From the NCBI GenBank assembly GCA_902495075.1, contig CABUVO010000008.1:54192-118191 (forward strand): a stretch of DNA of 64,000 nucleotides, written 5' to 3'. Numbering within the stretch: the stretch's first letter is position 1; each line of letters begins with the position of its first letter. Below the pieces are notes generated by a model. It was not told the DNA's origin. It saw nothing but the letters and a program-made list of their open reading frames with translations, and made no database searches. Of this stretch, positions 9,468 to 18,172 are shown piece after piece. This stretch comes from an uncultured Porphyromonadaceae bacterium. GTDB taxonomy: Bacteria > Bacteroidota > Bacteroidia > Bacteroidales > Muribaculaceae. The translations under genes were made by a program, and so were the position numbers.

Positions 9468-11198
9468 TTAATAACCGGGGTTGTTCTTGAGGTTGGGACA
9501 GAGGGTCATTTCGCGGGTTGGAATCGGCCAGAGATATTGACGATCGGGGAACACGCGTTTTGCGCCTAATGCCACAAGACCTGCGTTGTAAAGAGCTGAG
9601 AAGTCAGCAAGACCATCCTCGTCGATCTGAGGAGTCATGCCCCAGAACCAGAGGTCTTTCTTCACGATATTGTTGAGAAGCTCATCGGGCTGCAGGTTGA
9701 TGTAGTTGTAACCGTTGAGTGCTTTGGAGGCAAGTTTCCAGCGAATGAGGTCCATATATCTCAGACCTTCGTTGGCAAGCTCCATGCGGCGTTCGATGCG
9801 GACAGCCTTGCGAAGCTCTTCCTGCGAACCCATTTTCACTGCCGGATACATAGAAGTGTCGGTGAGTTTAACGCCGTAAGCACGTGCGCGGACTGTGTTG
9901 ATGGCATCCGTTACGCTGTTGTCAAGTTCGTTGAGCTCGATTTTTGCCTCGGCATACATCAGAAGCACATCGGCATAACGCATCATGAGATAATCACGTG
10001 CTACTTTCTTACCATTCTGAGTCCAGGAGATGTCAATACCTTTCTTCCAAACAAGACCATTGTAGGAGGCATACTGGTTGACAGCGCGGTTGTCATTGTT
10101 GCTCTGCATTTTGCCGGTAGTATAGTTCATAACCTGTGTCACATCCGGACGGGGATTGTATTCAAATCCGCAATGTTCGGTTCCGAATTCCACGATAGTC
10201 TTTGTGCATCGTGGGTCGCGGTTTGCAAAGGGGTTGCGGGGATCGAAAAGTTCCGATTCATCGATTGGAAGACCGTCAGTGCAGAGGAATGCAGCGAAAA
10301 GATCCCATGAAGGATTGTCAGAACCATAACCGCCGGCATTACGTGGAAGACCGTTGTTGACATACCATTGATCGAGTATTACATCATTCTCAAGTGAACG
10401 GGGTATGTAGAAAATCTTTTCCGGGTTCACGCCTGTGCTCTGAAGGAAAAGTTTTGCGAAGTCGGGCTCAAGAGAATAAACCTTGAGATCCATACAATCT
10501 TTTGCAGCTTTGGCGGCAAGATCGAAATCACCGAGGTAGAGGGCGAAGCGGGCTTTCATAGCCAATGCCGCTCCTTTGGTGGCATGCATCGCAGCAGTGC
10601 CATAATCCACGGGGAGATATTCAATCGCCTTGTCGAAATCCTCATATACAAGTGCTTTGATTTCATCTTTGTTGCGGCGTCCTGCCTGACAAGCTTCCTC
10701 GATTGTTTCAGTGCCCTGCATATAAGGCACATCTCCGTAATAGCATATCAGTTCGGCATATTTGCATGCGCGGCAGAAAAATGCCTCACCGGCGTAGCGG
10801 TTGAGTTGAGAAGTACTCACCTCACCTGCTGCCTTGTGATAGTTGGCGAGTAAAGAGTTTGCACGTGCGATGAGCTTATAATCTTGTTGCCATAGGTTAT
10901 AGACTTCCCACTGTTGACCATTCATTGTTCCGTCAAGAACGGTACCATTGCTACCCGGATTACGATTCTGCTGACGATATGTGAAGTTGTCGGTCCATTG
11001 TTCAGATCCCTCAAGGGGCTGGTTCCAATAGCCGAGGATATAAAACTCGTTGACAGCCATCTCCAGCTCAGTCTCGGTGGAATACCAGGACTCGCTGTTT
11101 CCCTGCGAGAGGGGTGTCATGTCCATGCTTTCGCATGATGTAAGCATCAGTGCCGCTGCGGCAACGGATGTATATAATGTCTTATTCATCAGTTTCAT
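9468..11198 (-). CDS. susD: SusD-like nutrient-uptake outer-membrane lipoprotein
   Basis: This 576-residue protein has a lipobox (ALMLTSCESMD, Cys near residue 23). Helical TPR-like SusD features follow, including YWNQPLEGSEQWTDNF, RYAGEAFFCRACKYAELICYYGDVPY, and the C-terminal RDYLMMRYADVLLMYAEAKIELNE, RRMELANEGLRYMDLIRW and YLWPIPTREMTLCPNLKNNPGY. These are standard for the RagB/SusD family, the lid that captures glycan for SusC. The gene starts 3 bp after the susC stop, as in almost all such pairs. It acts at the outer surface. The symbol denotes the family and not a proven starch substrate. Confidence 0.95.
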   Translation of the reverse strand: MKLMNKTLYTSVAAAALMLTSCESMDMTPLSQGNSESWYSTETELEMAVNEFYILGYWNQPLEGSEQWTDNFTYRQQNRNPGSNGTVLDGTMNGQQWEVYNLWQQDYKLIARANSLLANYHKAAGEVSTSQLNRYAGEAFFCRACKYAELICYYGDVPYMQGTETIEEACQAGRRNKDEIKALVYEDFDKAIEYLPVDYGTAAMHATKGAALAMKARFALYLGDFDLAAKAAKDCMDLKVYSLEPDFAKLFLQSTGVNPEKIFYIPRSLENDVILDQWYVNNGLPRNAGGYGSDNPSWDLFAAFLCTDGLPIDESELFDPRNPFANRDPRCTKTIVEFGTEHCGFEYNPRPDVTQVMNYTTGKMQSNNDNRAVNQYASYNGLVWKKGIDISWTQNGKKVARDYLMMRYADVLLMYAEAKIELNELDNSVTDAINTVRARAYGVKLTDTSMYPAVKMGSQEELRKAVRIERRMELANEGLRYMDLIRWKLASKALNGYNYINLQPDELLNNIVKKDLWFWGMTPQIDEDGLADFSALYNAGLVALGAKRVFPDRQYLWPIPTREMTLCPNLKNNPGY

Positions 11199-11201
11199 GA
11201 T

Positions 11202-14200
11202 TTAAAATGTAAGGTTTACACCCACGATGAGGGATGTGGTGATAGGATATGCAGATACGCCCATCTCAGGGTCCCATCCTTTGGGATAGTTGTCGATTGA
11301 GAAGAGATCGCTTGCGCTGAAATATATTCTTGCTTTCTGGATGAATGCTTTCTTGGTCCACTGTTGCGGAAGAGTGTAACCGAGAGTCACATTCTTAAGA
11401 CGGAAATAGTGACCGTTGAACATCCAGAAGTCAGACACGGCATAGTTGTTGTTCTTGGTTGTATTGGTCAGACGTGGATATTGTGCAGCCTGATTTTCAG
11501 CAGTTGTATTGAATACACTCCAGTATTTGCCGTCGATGATGGCAGGAATGTTACCATAGTTATTGCGGAGAGGTTCCACCATGGCGCGCTCAAGATATGC
11601 GTTCTGTTTGCCGATGCCCTGGAATGCTATAGATAAATCAATTCCTTTCCATCCGGCGTTGATTGTGCCGCCATATTGGAAGCGTGGTAGAGAATTACCT
11701 AATGGCACACGGTCATATTCAGATGAGATAACACCATCGGGTTTGCCGTCCGGACCAGAGATGTCGCGATATTTAAGGTCTCCGACAGTCACAGTGTTGT
11801 TGGTGCGGGCAGAATTGTTTACTTCATCCTGTGTCTGATAGATTCCATCGCAGATATAGCCATACCATGCATTGAAAAGCTCTCCGGCACGTTTCAGCTT
11901 ACCACTGCTGATGATATCTGAGTTATTGAGATAATCGATTTTTGAGATAAAATCGGAGAGGTTGAACGATACGCCATAAGTGAAATCACCAATGTGATCG
12001 TTCCAGCTCAGTTCGATATCATAACCGTGGGTCGACATCTTTCCGGCGTTAGTATTTGGATCTGCGTAACCCATTGTGTAAGGAATTTGGATTGCAAGAA
12101 GCATACCTGTGGTTTTCTTCCAATAATAGTCGGCTGTAAGACGCAGACGGCTGTTGAAGAAATTGGCGTCGATACCTATGTCTGTAGAAGTTGTTGTCTC
12201 CCATGAAATATCTTGTACTGCAAGTGTACGGATAGCTGCTGTCTTGTCGGAAGCAACGACACCGTCTTCATAGAAGAATGAGTTCCCGAATGTCATGAGC
12301 GACATGTAAGGGAAGTAGTTTGAGCCGATACGCTCGTTACCGAGTTTACCCCATGATGCGCGGAGTTTGAGGAATGAAAGAGATGAGGGATTAACGTCTT
12401 CCATGAATTTCTCTTTGGTGATTACCCAACCTGCAGAGAAGGAGGGGAATGTGCCCCAACGGTATTTCTTTGCAAAGCGTGAAGAGCCATCGTGACGGAT
12501 GTTGGCTTGCAGCAGATAGCGGTTGTCGAATGAATAAAGCACACGACCGAAGAAGGAGTTAGATGTGTAGCGTGTACCGGTGCCGCTGTTGTCTTTGTAG
12601 TCTTCCGGACCGATGTTGAGGTAGGGATAGTTGGTCAGCTCATACTGATCGCGACCAGCGGTGAGGTTTTCAGAACTCATTACATAGTTTTCGAAGCCTG
12701 CCATTAATGTAAGGTCGTGCTTGCCGAAAGAATGCATGTAGTTGGCGAGCGCCTGAGTGGTGATGTGCCAGTTGTCATTGCGTGTCTCGGTGAGTTTGTT
12801 GGTTGACCATGAAGTCCCGTTACCTTCCATCCAGCCGCCGAAAGCATTGATGTCGTCCATCAAAGTATAGCTGACAGCCTTCCGGAATTCCTTTTTCTTG
12901 GAATAATTAATGAAGGGAGAAACGATTCCGGAAATGCTTAGTCCCTCAATTGGCTTGATGGTCAGCGAAGCCTTTCCGCTAATCTGTGTGCTTCGTGCGA
13001 TTGAAGAACCACCTTCGGTAAGGAGACCATATGGGTTAGCTCCTGATTTACCTTCTGCCAGACCTCCGTTTTCCCAGAGGGCAGGATAGATGGCAGGCAT
13101 TTTGCGAATATCTTCGAATGGAGCGAAGTTTGGAGTTTCGTTGCGGGCGTTACGGATGCTCACATCCACGCTGGCGGTAATATATTTGTTGAAGGTGAAG
13201 TCGTTGTTGCCACGAAACATAAAGCGGCGGAAATTACGACCGTCATATAGACCATCAACCTCATCATACGAAAAAGAAGCCTGAGAACGCACAGCCTTGT
13301 TACCTCCTGAAAGCGACACCGTGTGAGTCATGCGTGGCGCCGAATCTTTCAGCATCATGCCACGCCAGTCGGTGATGGGATAATGGTCGGGATCTGTAGC
13401 GTTGAGGCTAAGCCAGTTTTTTGTCTGATCGGCAGACCACTGCTGGAAATATCCGGCTGCGGGGTTATCGTTATAAAGAAGCTCATTATTCATCTCAAGA
13501 TAACGGGTCACACCTACCATGTCGGGCTGCTTGGTGGGAATCTCCCATCCAAACTCTCCGTTATATGAAATGCTAATCTTGGATTCATCGCCACGTTTGG
13601 TTGTGATGAGTATCACACCGGCAGCTGCTTTCGAACCGTAGATGGAAGCTGCTGCGGCATCCTTAAGCACGGATACGCTCTCAACATCATTGGCGTTAAC
13701 GTAGTCGATATTGTCGCACTGCACACCGTCGACGATGATAAGCGGGCTTGAGTCGCCAATGGTTGTCACACCGCGCACATGCATCGAACCGGCTGAAGCA
13801 CCCGGAGCGTTGTTGTCGCGACGCACCATAAGACCGGATATGGAACCCTGAAGTGCAGTGGAGAGGGTAGTGGTATTTTTAGATGCAAGCTCATCACCTT
13901 TTACCGATGCCACGGCTCCCGTGAGGTCTTTCTTCTTGACTGTTCCGTAACCGATGACCACAACTTCATTTAGTGTGTTGTCGGTTTCGGTCATTGATAT
14001 CTTCAGATCATTGGTGTTGCCCACGGCGATTGTTTCGGGATTGAAGCCAACGTAGGTTACCTGGAGTTTCTCGCCTTTGGCAGCATTTACAGTGAAACGT
14101 CCGTCGAGGTCAGTGATGGCACCTTCGTTTGTGCCTTTCACCATAACGGTTGCGCCGATAAGCGGTTCACTGTTCTGATCGAGAATCACACCGCTGACTT

Positions 14201-14591
14201 TCTGTTTCTCATTCTTTGTGGCTTTTGCTTTGGCATTGGTGATTGTGACCTGTCGACCAGAAATCTTGTAAAGAAGACCGGTAGATTTACATACCTCTGC
14301 AAGGATTGCATCCATCTTTTTGTCTTTAAGCTGGATGTTTACGGGAGATTTCAGCTTGTTCTCAACTCCCTCGCCATAGAGGAACACGTAGTTGCTGTTT
14401 TTCTCGATATACGAGAGAACATCTTTGACAGTGGTGTCAGTAGCTTTCATGGTGTAAAGCCCCGTCGATTTGTCGCGTGACATTGACGTGCCGGCAAGGA
14501 TTACCGACGGCGCCATTGCTGAAACGAGACCAATCGCGCACAGCGTTCCGATTCTTGAACGCCACGGCTGACGATTTGATGATGAATTCAT
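11202..14591 (-). CDS. susC: SusC/RagA-type TonB-dependent transporter with STN signalling domain
   Basis: This 1129-residue protein has an export signal (about 1-33), an STN (secretin/TonB N-terminal) domain (about 50-110), a carboxypeptidase-regulatory-like beta domain (GVILDQNSEPLIGATVMVKGT, about 128-205), a TonB-box/plug region (LNEVVVIGYGTVKKKDLTGAV, about 215-330) and a 22-strand type barrel ending GVNLTF. The STN domain marks transporters that signal to a FecR-type anti-sigma factor, and such a factor is encoded upstream at 16306-17232. The role is energy-dependent import of oligosaccharides across the outer membrane with SusD. It is cotranscribed with susD (3 bp apart). Confidence 0.95.
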   Translation of the reverse strand: MNSSSNRQPWRSRIGTLCAIGLVSAMAPSVILAGTSMSRDKSTGLYTMKATDTTVKDVLSYIEKNSNYVFLYGEGVENKLKSPVNIQLKDKKMDAILAEVCKSTGLLYKISGRQVTITNAKAKATKNEKQKVSGVILDQNSEPLIGATVMVKGTNEGAITDLDGRFTVNAAKGEKLQVTYVGFNPETIAVGNTNDLKISMTETDNTLNEVVVIGYGTVKKKDLTGAVASVKGDELASKNTTTLSTALQGSISGLMVRRDNNAPGASAGSMHVRGVTTIGDSSPLIIVDGVQCDNIDYVNANDVESVSVLKDAAAASIYGSKAAAGVILITTKRGDESKISISYNGEFGWEIPTKQPDMVGVTRYLEMNNELLYNDNPAAGYFQQWSADQTKNWLSLNATDPDHYPITDWRGMMLKDSAPRMTHTVSLSGGNKAVRSQASFSYDEVDGLYDGRNFRRFMFRGNNDFTFNKYITASVDVSIRNARNETPNFAPFEDIRKMPAIYPALWENGGLAEGKSGANPYGLLTEGGSSIARSTQISGKASLTIKPIEGLSISGIVSPFINYSKKKEFRKAVSYTLMDDINAFGGWMEGNGTSWSTNKLTETRNDNWHITTQALANYMHSFGKHDLTLMAGFENYVMSSENLTAGRDQYELTNYPYLNIGPEDYKDNSGTGTRYTSNSFFGRVLYSFDNRYLLQANIRHDGSSRFAKKYRWGTFPSFSAGWVITKEKFMEDVNPSSLSFLKLRASWGKLGNERIGSNYFPYMSLMTFGNSFFYEDGVVASDKTAAIRTLAVQDISWETTTSTDIGIDANFFNSRLRLTADYYWKKTTGMLLAIQIPYTMGYADPNTNAGKMSTHGYDIELSWNDHIGDFTYGVSFNLSDFISKIDYLNNSDIISSGKLKRAGELFNAWYGYICDGIYQTQDEVNNSARTNNTVTVGDLKYRDISGPDGKPDGVISSEYDRVPLGNSLPRFQYGGTINAGWKGIDLSIAFQGIGKQNAYLERAMVEPLRNNYGNIPAIIDGKYWSVFNTTAENQAAQYPRLTNTTKNNNYAVSDFWMFNGHYFRLKNVTLGYTLPQQWTKKAFIQKARIYFSASDLFSIDNYPKGWDPEMGVSAYPITTSLIVGVNLTF

Positions 14592-14652
14592 AAGGTTTTA
14601 ATTGTTGTTATTGTTGTTTTAATAATTTTCTTTGTTGAACTGTCTCTGGAAA

Positions 14653-14687
14653 TAATTCCTAATTCCTCACTCCTAATTCCTAATTAA
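14653..14687. repeat. Single arm of TTCCTAA-type heptamer repeat
   Basis: Units of CTAATTC/CTCACTC lie immediately after the DUF4832 reading frame and supply its stop codon (TAG at 14680-14682). Only one arm is present, so no long hairpin forms here. Confidence 0.65.
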
Positions 14688-16206
14688 TAGAAATTTCTCC
14701 GCAGGGAAGCCAGCCATTTTTCAGGAGCAGTGAAGAGTCTACTGCCATTTCGAGAGAGGGGAGGTTGCCGTTGGTAGTGTCGACGATAGCTATAGCCCAG
14801 CGATATTTTCCCGGTGCGATACCCTTTAATGAAAAATTTGTCTTATGAGTCGCACCCTTTTCGCGGAGCCATTTTGAGAGGTCGCTTCGGTGCTCCACGA
14901 CAGTTTTTACGGGATTACCTGCGCCGTCGAGCAAAGCAATGCCGACTTTATATTTCTGATTCCATTGTGGAATATTTGTGGGGCAATATCCCCAGCCTAT
15001 ATTTTCCCAGGATGTAGTTACATTCACTTTTTTTCCTGCGCGTGAACTTTCGGGAGTCTCTACAGACGCAGGGTAGAGACGATACCCACCGTGCGCCACG
15101 AACCCTTTTACCAAGGGGCATGCATCTTCAAACCAGGAACGTGTCTCATCGTTGATGCGGAAATCCATCATATTCACGCGGGCTTCCGCCGCAGCGTCAT
15201 ATTCCCCTTTGCGCACATCCTCGGCATGACCTTCGCGATATAAGCCTGAAGGATCGCGCCAGTAGCGGTGATGAGCACCCGTGATCCATCCACCTTCCAT
15301 GATTATCGGTCGGCGGAAATTCCATTTGCGAGCCATCTCTTTTTCCCAGTCCTGATAGTAACCATGCATTCCGAATGCATCGTGACGGAGAGAGAAACCT
15401 TTGTTGGCTGCAGAGGTGATAAGTTTTTCGGCATCGGCAGGCACGCTGCCCCACCCATCGTCATCGGGGTCACCGAGCATCCGGTGATAGTGGATAAGCA
15501 TTGGCACTCGCTTGAAACAATCGGTGGCGAGGTCGATGACCCAATCAAATACTTTTCCTTTGTTATTGTTGTCTTTATAAATCATGGAGTGGGATTCTCC
15601 CCATTTTCCTAATGAATAAGCATCGATGAATTCCACCTCTTCAGGATTGTCGAAATGTTTGGCAAACTCGCGGAAGAACTTGGAATATTTCTCCTGAAAC
15701 ACAGGGTCGTCAGGATAGGGAGATAGATTTTTACCCGGATTTTTAGGATCGTAGTAACCTTCAGCACCTGCATCAAATACGTATTGAGGTGTGTTCTGAC
15801 CTTGGTCGCGCCCGTCAACAACGATCCGGAATGCAACGCGCAGACCGCGGTCGCGCACACTGCGGAGAAGTTTCATGAGCCGACTGTCGGGATCGTTCCA
15901 GGCATATTTACCCTCTTCCGGCTCGAAAGAGACCCAGCTTGTGCGGATGTAGGCGCAAGAGGCATAATCGGACACCCGCACAGTGGCAGTGTCACCGGCT
16001 ATCTTCATATTGTCATAGCCTCTTTCATTCCAGAAATTCTCATCCCACGTTCTGCCAAGATACATCACCCATCCCTGGAGGGGATTGCGGAGCACTCGGA
16101 GAGTGTCAGGCTCGAACACGGTCTTGCGCGCGCCGTTGACGCCCGAGACCGAAAGAAGAATCATGATGGCGAATATTATTCGCTTTAAGGTCGTGTTGTG
16201 AGTCAT
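14680..16206 (-). CDS. Secreted DUF4832-type protein, paralogue of the 6100-7704 product
   Basis: This 508-residue protein has a signal peptide (about 1-25, no lipobox). It shares the layout of its paralogue: NPLQGWVMYLG, SDYASCAYIRTSWVSFEPEEGKYAWND, SLGKWGESHSMIY, FSLRHDAFGMHGYYQDWEKE, GGWITGAHH and NIGWGYCPTNIPQWNQKYKVG. The shared segments alternate with divergent ones, so the two copies probably act on related but different linkages. It lies between fecR and susC. Its lack of a lipid anchor suggests a periplasmic location, while the paralogue may face the surface. A glycosidase-like role is inferred from context only. Confidence 0.75.
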   Translation of the reverse strand: MTHNTTLKRIIFAIMILLSVSGVNGARKTVFEPDTLRVLRNPLQGWVMYLGRTWDENFWNERGYDNMKIAGDTATVRVSDYASCAYIRTSWVSFEPEEGKYAWNDPDSRLMKLLRSVRDRGLRVAFRIVVDGRDQGQNTPQYVFDAGAEGYYDPKNPGKNLSPYPDDPVFQEKYSKFFREFAKHFDNPEEVEFIDAYSLGKWGESHSMIYKDNNNKGKVFDWVIDLATDCFKRVPMLIHYHRMLGDPDDDGWGSVPADAEKLITSAANKGFSLRHDAFGMHGYYQDWEKEMARKWNFRRPIIMEGGWITGAHHRYWRDPSGLYREGHAEDVRKGEYDAAAEARVNMMDFRINDETRSWFEDACPLVKGFVAHGGYRLYPASVETPESSRAGKKVNVTTSWENIGWGYCPTNIPQWNQKYKVGIALLDGAGNPVKTVVEHRSDLSKWLREKGATHKTNFSLKGIAPGKYRWAIAIVDTTNGNLPSLEMAVDSSLLLKNGWLPCGEISIN

Positions 16207-16305
16207 ATATGGTGTCTTTTTTTAGACAATAAGGGTGCTGTCGGAGCTGATGCCCTGACTTGGAAGGGGAGATTAAAGAGAGTTAAGGATTGGACTTTGA
16301 GTTTT

Positions 16306-17232
16306 TTATGGTTTTAGCATAATGCTGTTTCCGCTCCTTGTTATTCTCATAGGCACGATTTCTCGTATTGAATTGATCACCGTGTCAACATTATCATGAA
16401 GATCAAGTTTGCCATAGACCTTGACGCCAGCCAAAGATCCCTGGCATTTGATTTCAATTCCATAATGGTCGCTCAGAGTGCGTGTGAGTTGCGACAGGGG
16501 CATACCTTTCAGGTATAGAAGTCCGTCGGTCCAGGAGGTGTAATTCTCGGGATCTACCTGTGTGAGTGATGTCACATCTCCATGAAGCAATTCAGCTTTG
16601 TCGTTAGGTTTCAAGCGGATGCTGCGATTGTTTTCCATGTCGATCTCTACCGACCCTTCCACAAGTACCACAGAGGCTGTGGAATCGGATGAATTGCAGA
16701 TGTTGAATACGGTGCCGAGCACGCGGACATCAAACTTCGCGGATTCTACCACGAACGGGTGTTCACGGTCTTTAGCCACTTCAAGGAAAACCTCGCCATT
16801 GGCGTAGATGCGACGCTCTCTACCTTCGAATTTCTCGGGGTAGCGCACGCGCGAGCGAGAGTTGGCGATGAGTCTGGTTCCGTCGGGAAGAATGAGTTCC
16901 TGACGTTGCCCTGCGGGCACGATCAGTTCCTTGTATCCTGCGCGTGCAAGTTGGCGCATGGATGCGGATGAAAGATCGGGAGTGGAAGATGAGAAGTAAC
17001 TCAAACCGAAAGCAACGATTAGCGCCACGCATGCGGCTGCCGAGAGTGTGCCCGCGAAGATGCGGCGCAGACGACGTTTCCGGGCTGTCTCCTCATTGCG
17101 GATCTTCTCATGAACGAGATTCTTGATCCGGGTTGTATCGACAGGTTGGAAACGGCATGCATCCAACATGCGGTCGAGGGCAGCGTTGTCCTCGATTTCG
17201 CGGTTTCGGTTATTTTGTTCTTGTTCTTTCAT
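16306..17232 (-). CDS. FecR-type anti-sigma factor (transmembrane sensor)
   Basis: This 308-residue protein has a cytoplasmic N-terminal region (about 1-38), one membrane helix (IFAGTLSAAACVALIVAFGL, about 43-63) and a periplasmic FecR domain with ELILPDGTRLIANSRSRVRYPEKF and HPFVVESAKFDVRVLGTVFNI. The C-terminal STN-like DUF4974 region follows (LYLKGMPLSQLTRTLSDHYGIEI). It should hold the ECF sigma factor encoded at 17370-17921 until the STN domain of the SusC transporter signals that glycan is bound. It is transcribed 137 bp after the sigma gene. A 38-bp sequence repeated upstream of the beta-helix gene lies 25 bp before its start codon. Confidence 0.92.
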   Translation of the reverse strand: MKEQEQNNRNREIEDNAALDRMLDACRFQPVDTTRIKNLVHEKIRNEETARKRRLRRIFAGTLSAAACVALIVAFGLSYFSSSTPDLSSASMRQLARAGYKELIVPAGQRQELILPDGTRLIANSRSRVRYPEKFEGRERRIYANGEVFLEVAKDREHPFVVESAKFDVRVLGTVFNICNSSDSTASVVLVEGSVEIDMENNRSIRLKPNDKAELLHGDVTSLTQVDPENYTSWTDGLLYLKGMPLSQLTRTLSDHYGIEIKCQGSLAGVKVYGKLDLHDNVDTVINSIREIVPMRITRSGNSIMLKP

Positions 17233-17257
17233 CGTTTTAATTGCCGTCTCTATTATA

Positions 17258-17295
17258 TAAGTCGCATCTCAAAAAAAAATCTATAGGTCAAAATC
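17258..17295 (-). promoter_or_regulatory. 38-bp perfect repeat, copy 1 (upstream of fecR)
   Basis: A 38-bp sequence is identical to 19821-19858. On the minus strand it starts GATTTTGACCTATAG, continues with a run of nine T and ends GAGATGCGACTTA. It lies in the sigma-fecR gap, 25 bp before the fecR start. Its position fits a promoter or operator used by the ECF system. That function is inferred. Confidence 0.6.
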
Positions 17296-17369
17296 AGATT
17301 TTTTTAGAAAAAGTTGAAATTTTTTTAAAATTAGTGTGATTTTTTGAATTTAGTGTTGCTGAAATATCT

Positions 17370-17921
17370 CTAATCGGGCGGTCGGAACCGTCGCAATCGT
17401 TGTCGAAGGAATCCTACTGCCGTCTTTACGTGGAAATTTATTGTTGATACAGATATGCCGAGAAGTTGGGATATTTCGTCGTAGGATATTCGTTCGAGTT
17501 TGGCGAGTGTGAAAACATGCCGGCATTTGGGAGGAAGCTCTTCGATTGCGCGGTTTATTTCATCTACTTCCTCTCTCGATATGATTTCTTCGTCGACACT
17601 TGCTACGGGAATGTGGTAAGATTCGGGAATACCTCCATCGGGTGTATCTGCATATTCTATGATTGAATCATGCCGCTGGCGTGAAATCGCTTTGTTATAT
17701 GTCAGTTTGCGGAGATAGGAGAGGAGATTGTCGATTTTAAGGAGGTTCTTTCGGGTTTGCCATATTTCGAAGAAAACATCACTGACTATCTCTTCCGACG
17801 TCTCCTTGTTACCGATAATGCCGAATGCAATCCGGTAGAGATGCTGGGAGTAATAGTCGATGAATGCGTCGAGTGCTTTTTCGTCACCCTTCGTTATTCT
17901 ATAAATGATGTTGGCCTCCAT
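17370..17921 (-). CDS. ECF RNA polymerase sigma factor (sigma-70 family, FecI/RpoE-like)
   Basis: This 183-residue protein has a sigma region 2 (LDAFIDYYSQHLYRIAFGIIG, then SEEIVSDVFFEIWQTR, about 15-60) and a sigma region 4 (IEELPPKCRHVFTLAKLERISYDEISQLLGISVSTINFHV, about 125-170). These are the two domains of group IV sigma factors. The FecR partner follows directly, so together they form the regulatory pair of the SusC/SusD locus. The expected targets are fecR itself and the susC operon. The 38-bp repeat shared with the beta-helix gene suggests that this gene is also a target, which is unproven. Confidence 0.93.
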   Translation of the reverse strand: MEANIIYRITKGDEKALDAFIDYYSQHLYRIAFGIIGNKETSEEIVSDVFFEIWQTRKNLLKIDNLLSYLRKLTYNKAISRQRHDSIIEYADTPDGGIPESYHIPVASVDEEIISREEVDEINRAIEELPPKCRHVFTLAKLERISYDEISQLLGISVSTINFHVKTAVGFLRQRLRRFRPPD

Positions 17922-17979
17922 TTTTGCAGTGCCTCCGATTATTTTGACTGTGTCTTATAGTTTCGAATTTTTCAGGTCG

Positions 17980-18027
17980 CTTCCCCTGCAGGGGAAGCAC
18001 AAGGAGCCGGCGGCTCCTTGTGCTTTT
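17980..18027. other. Two adjacent palindromes upstream of the ECF sigma gene
   Basis: A small palindrome CTTCCCC/GGGGAAG (about 17980-17997) is followed by a perfect 12-bp stem GCACAAGGAGCC/GGCTCCTTGTGC (17997-18008 with 18012-18023, loop GGC) and TTTT on the plus strand. It could be a second terminator after the beta-helix gene or an operator for the sigma gene. The T run is on the plus side only, so a minus-strand terminator is uncertain. Confidence 0.6.
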
Positions 18028-18076
18028 AGTTTGCAAATATATATAAAATATTCTTAAATGGTAAAATTGAAATGTT

Positions 18077-18112
18077 AAAAAATCGGAGACGCAGACCGCA
18101 GCGTCCCCGATT
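18077..18112 (-). terminator. Rho-independent terminator of the beta-helix gene
   Basis: On the minus strand a 12-bp stem (AATCGGGGACGC with GCGTCTCCGATT, one mismatch) is closed by an 8-nt loop and followed by six T. It lies about 60 bp after the stop codon at 18173 and separates this gene from the sigma gene. Confidence 0.8.
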
Positions 18113-18172
18113 CGATTCTGAAAACTTCAGATTTGATTCAAAATAATATACCTAACCTTTATTCTTTACCTG

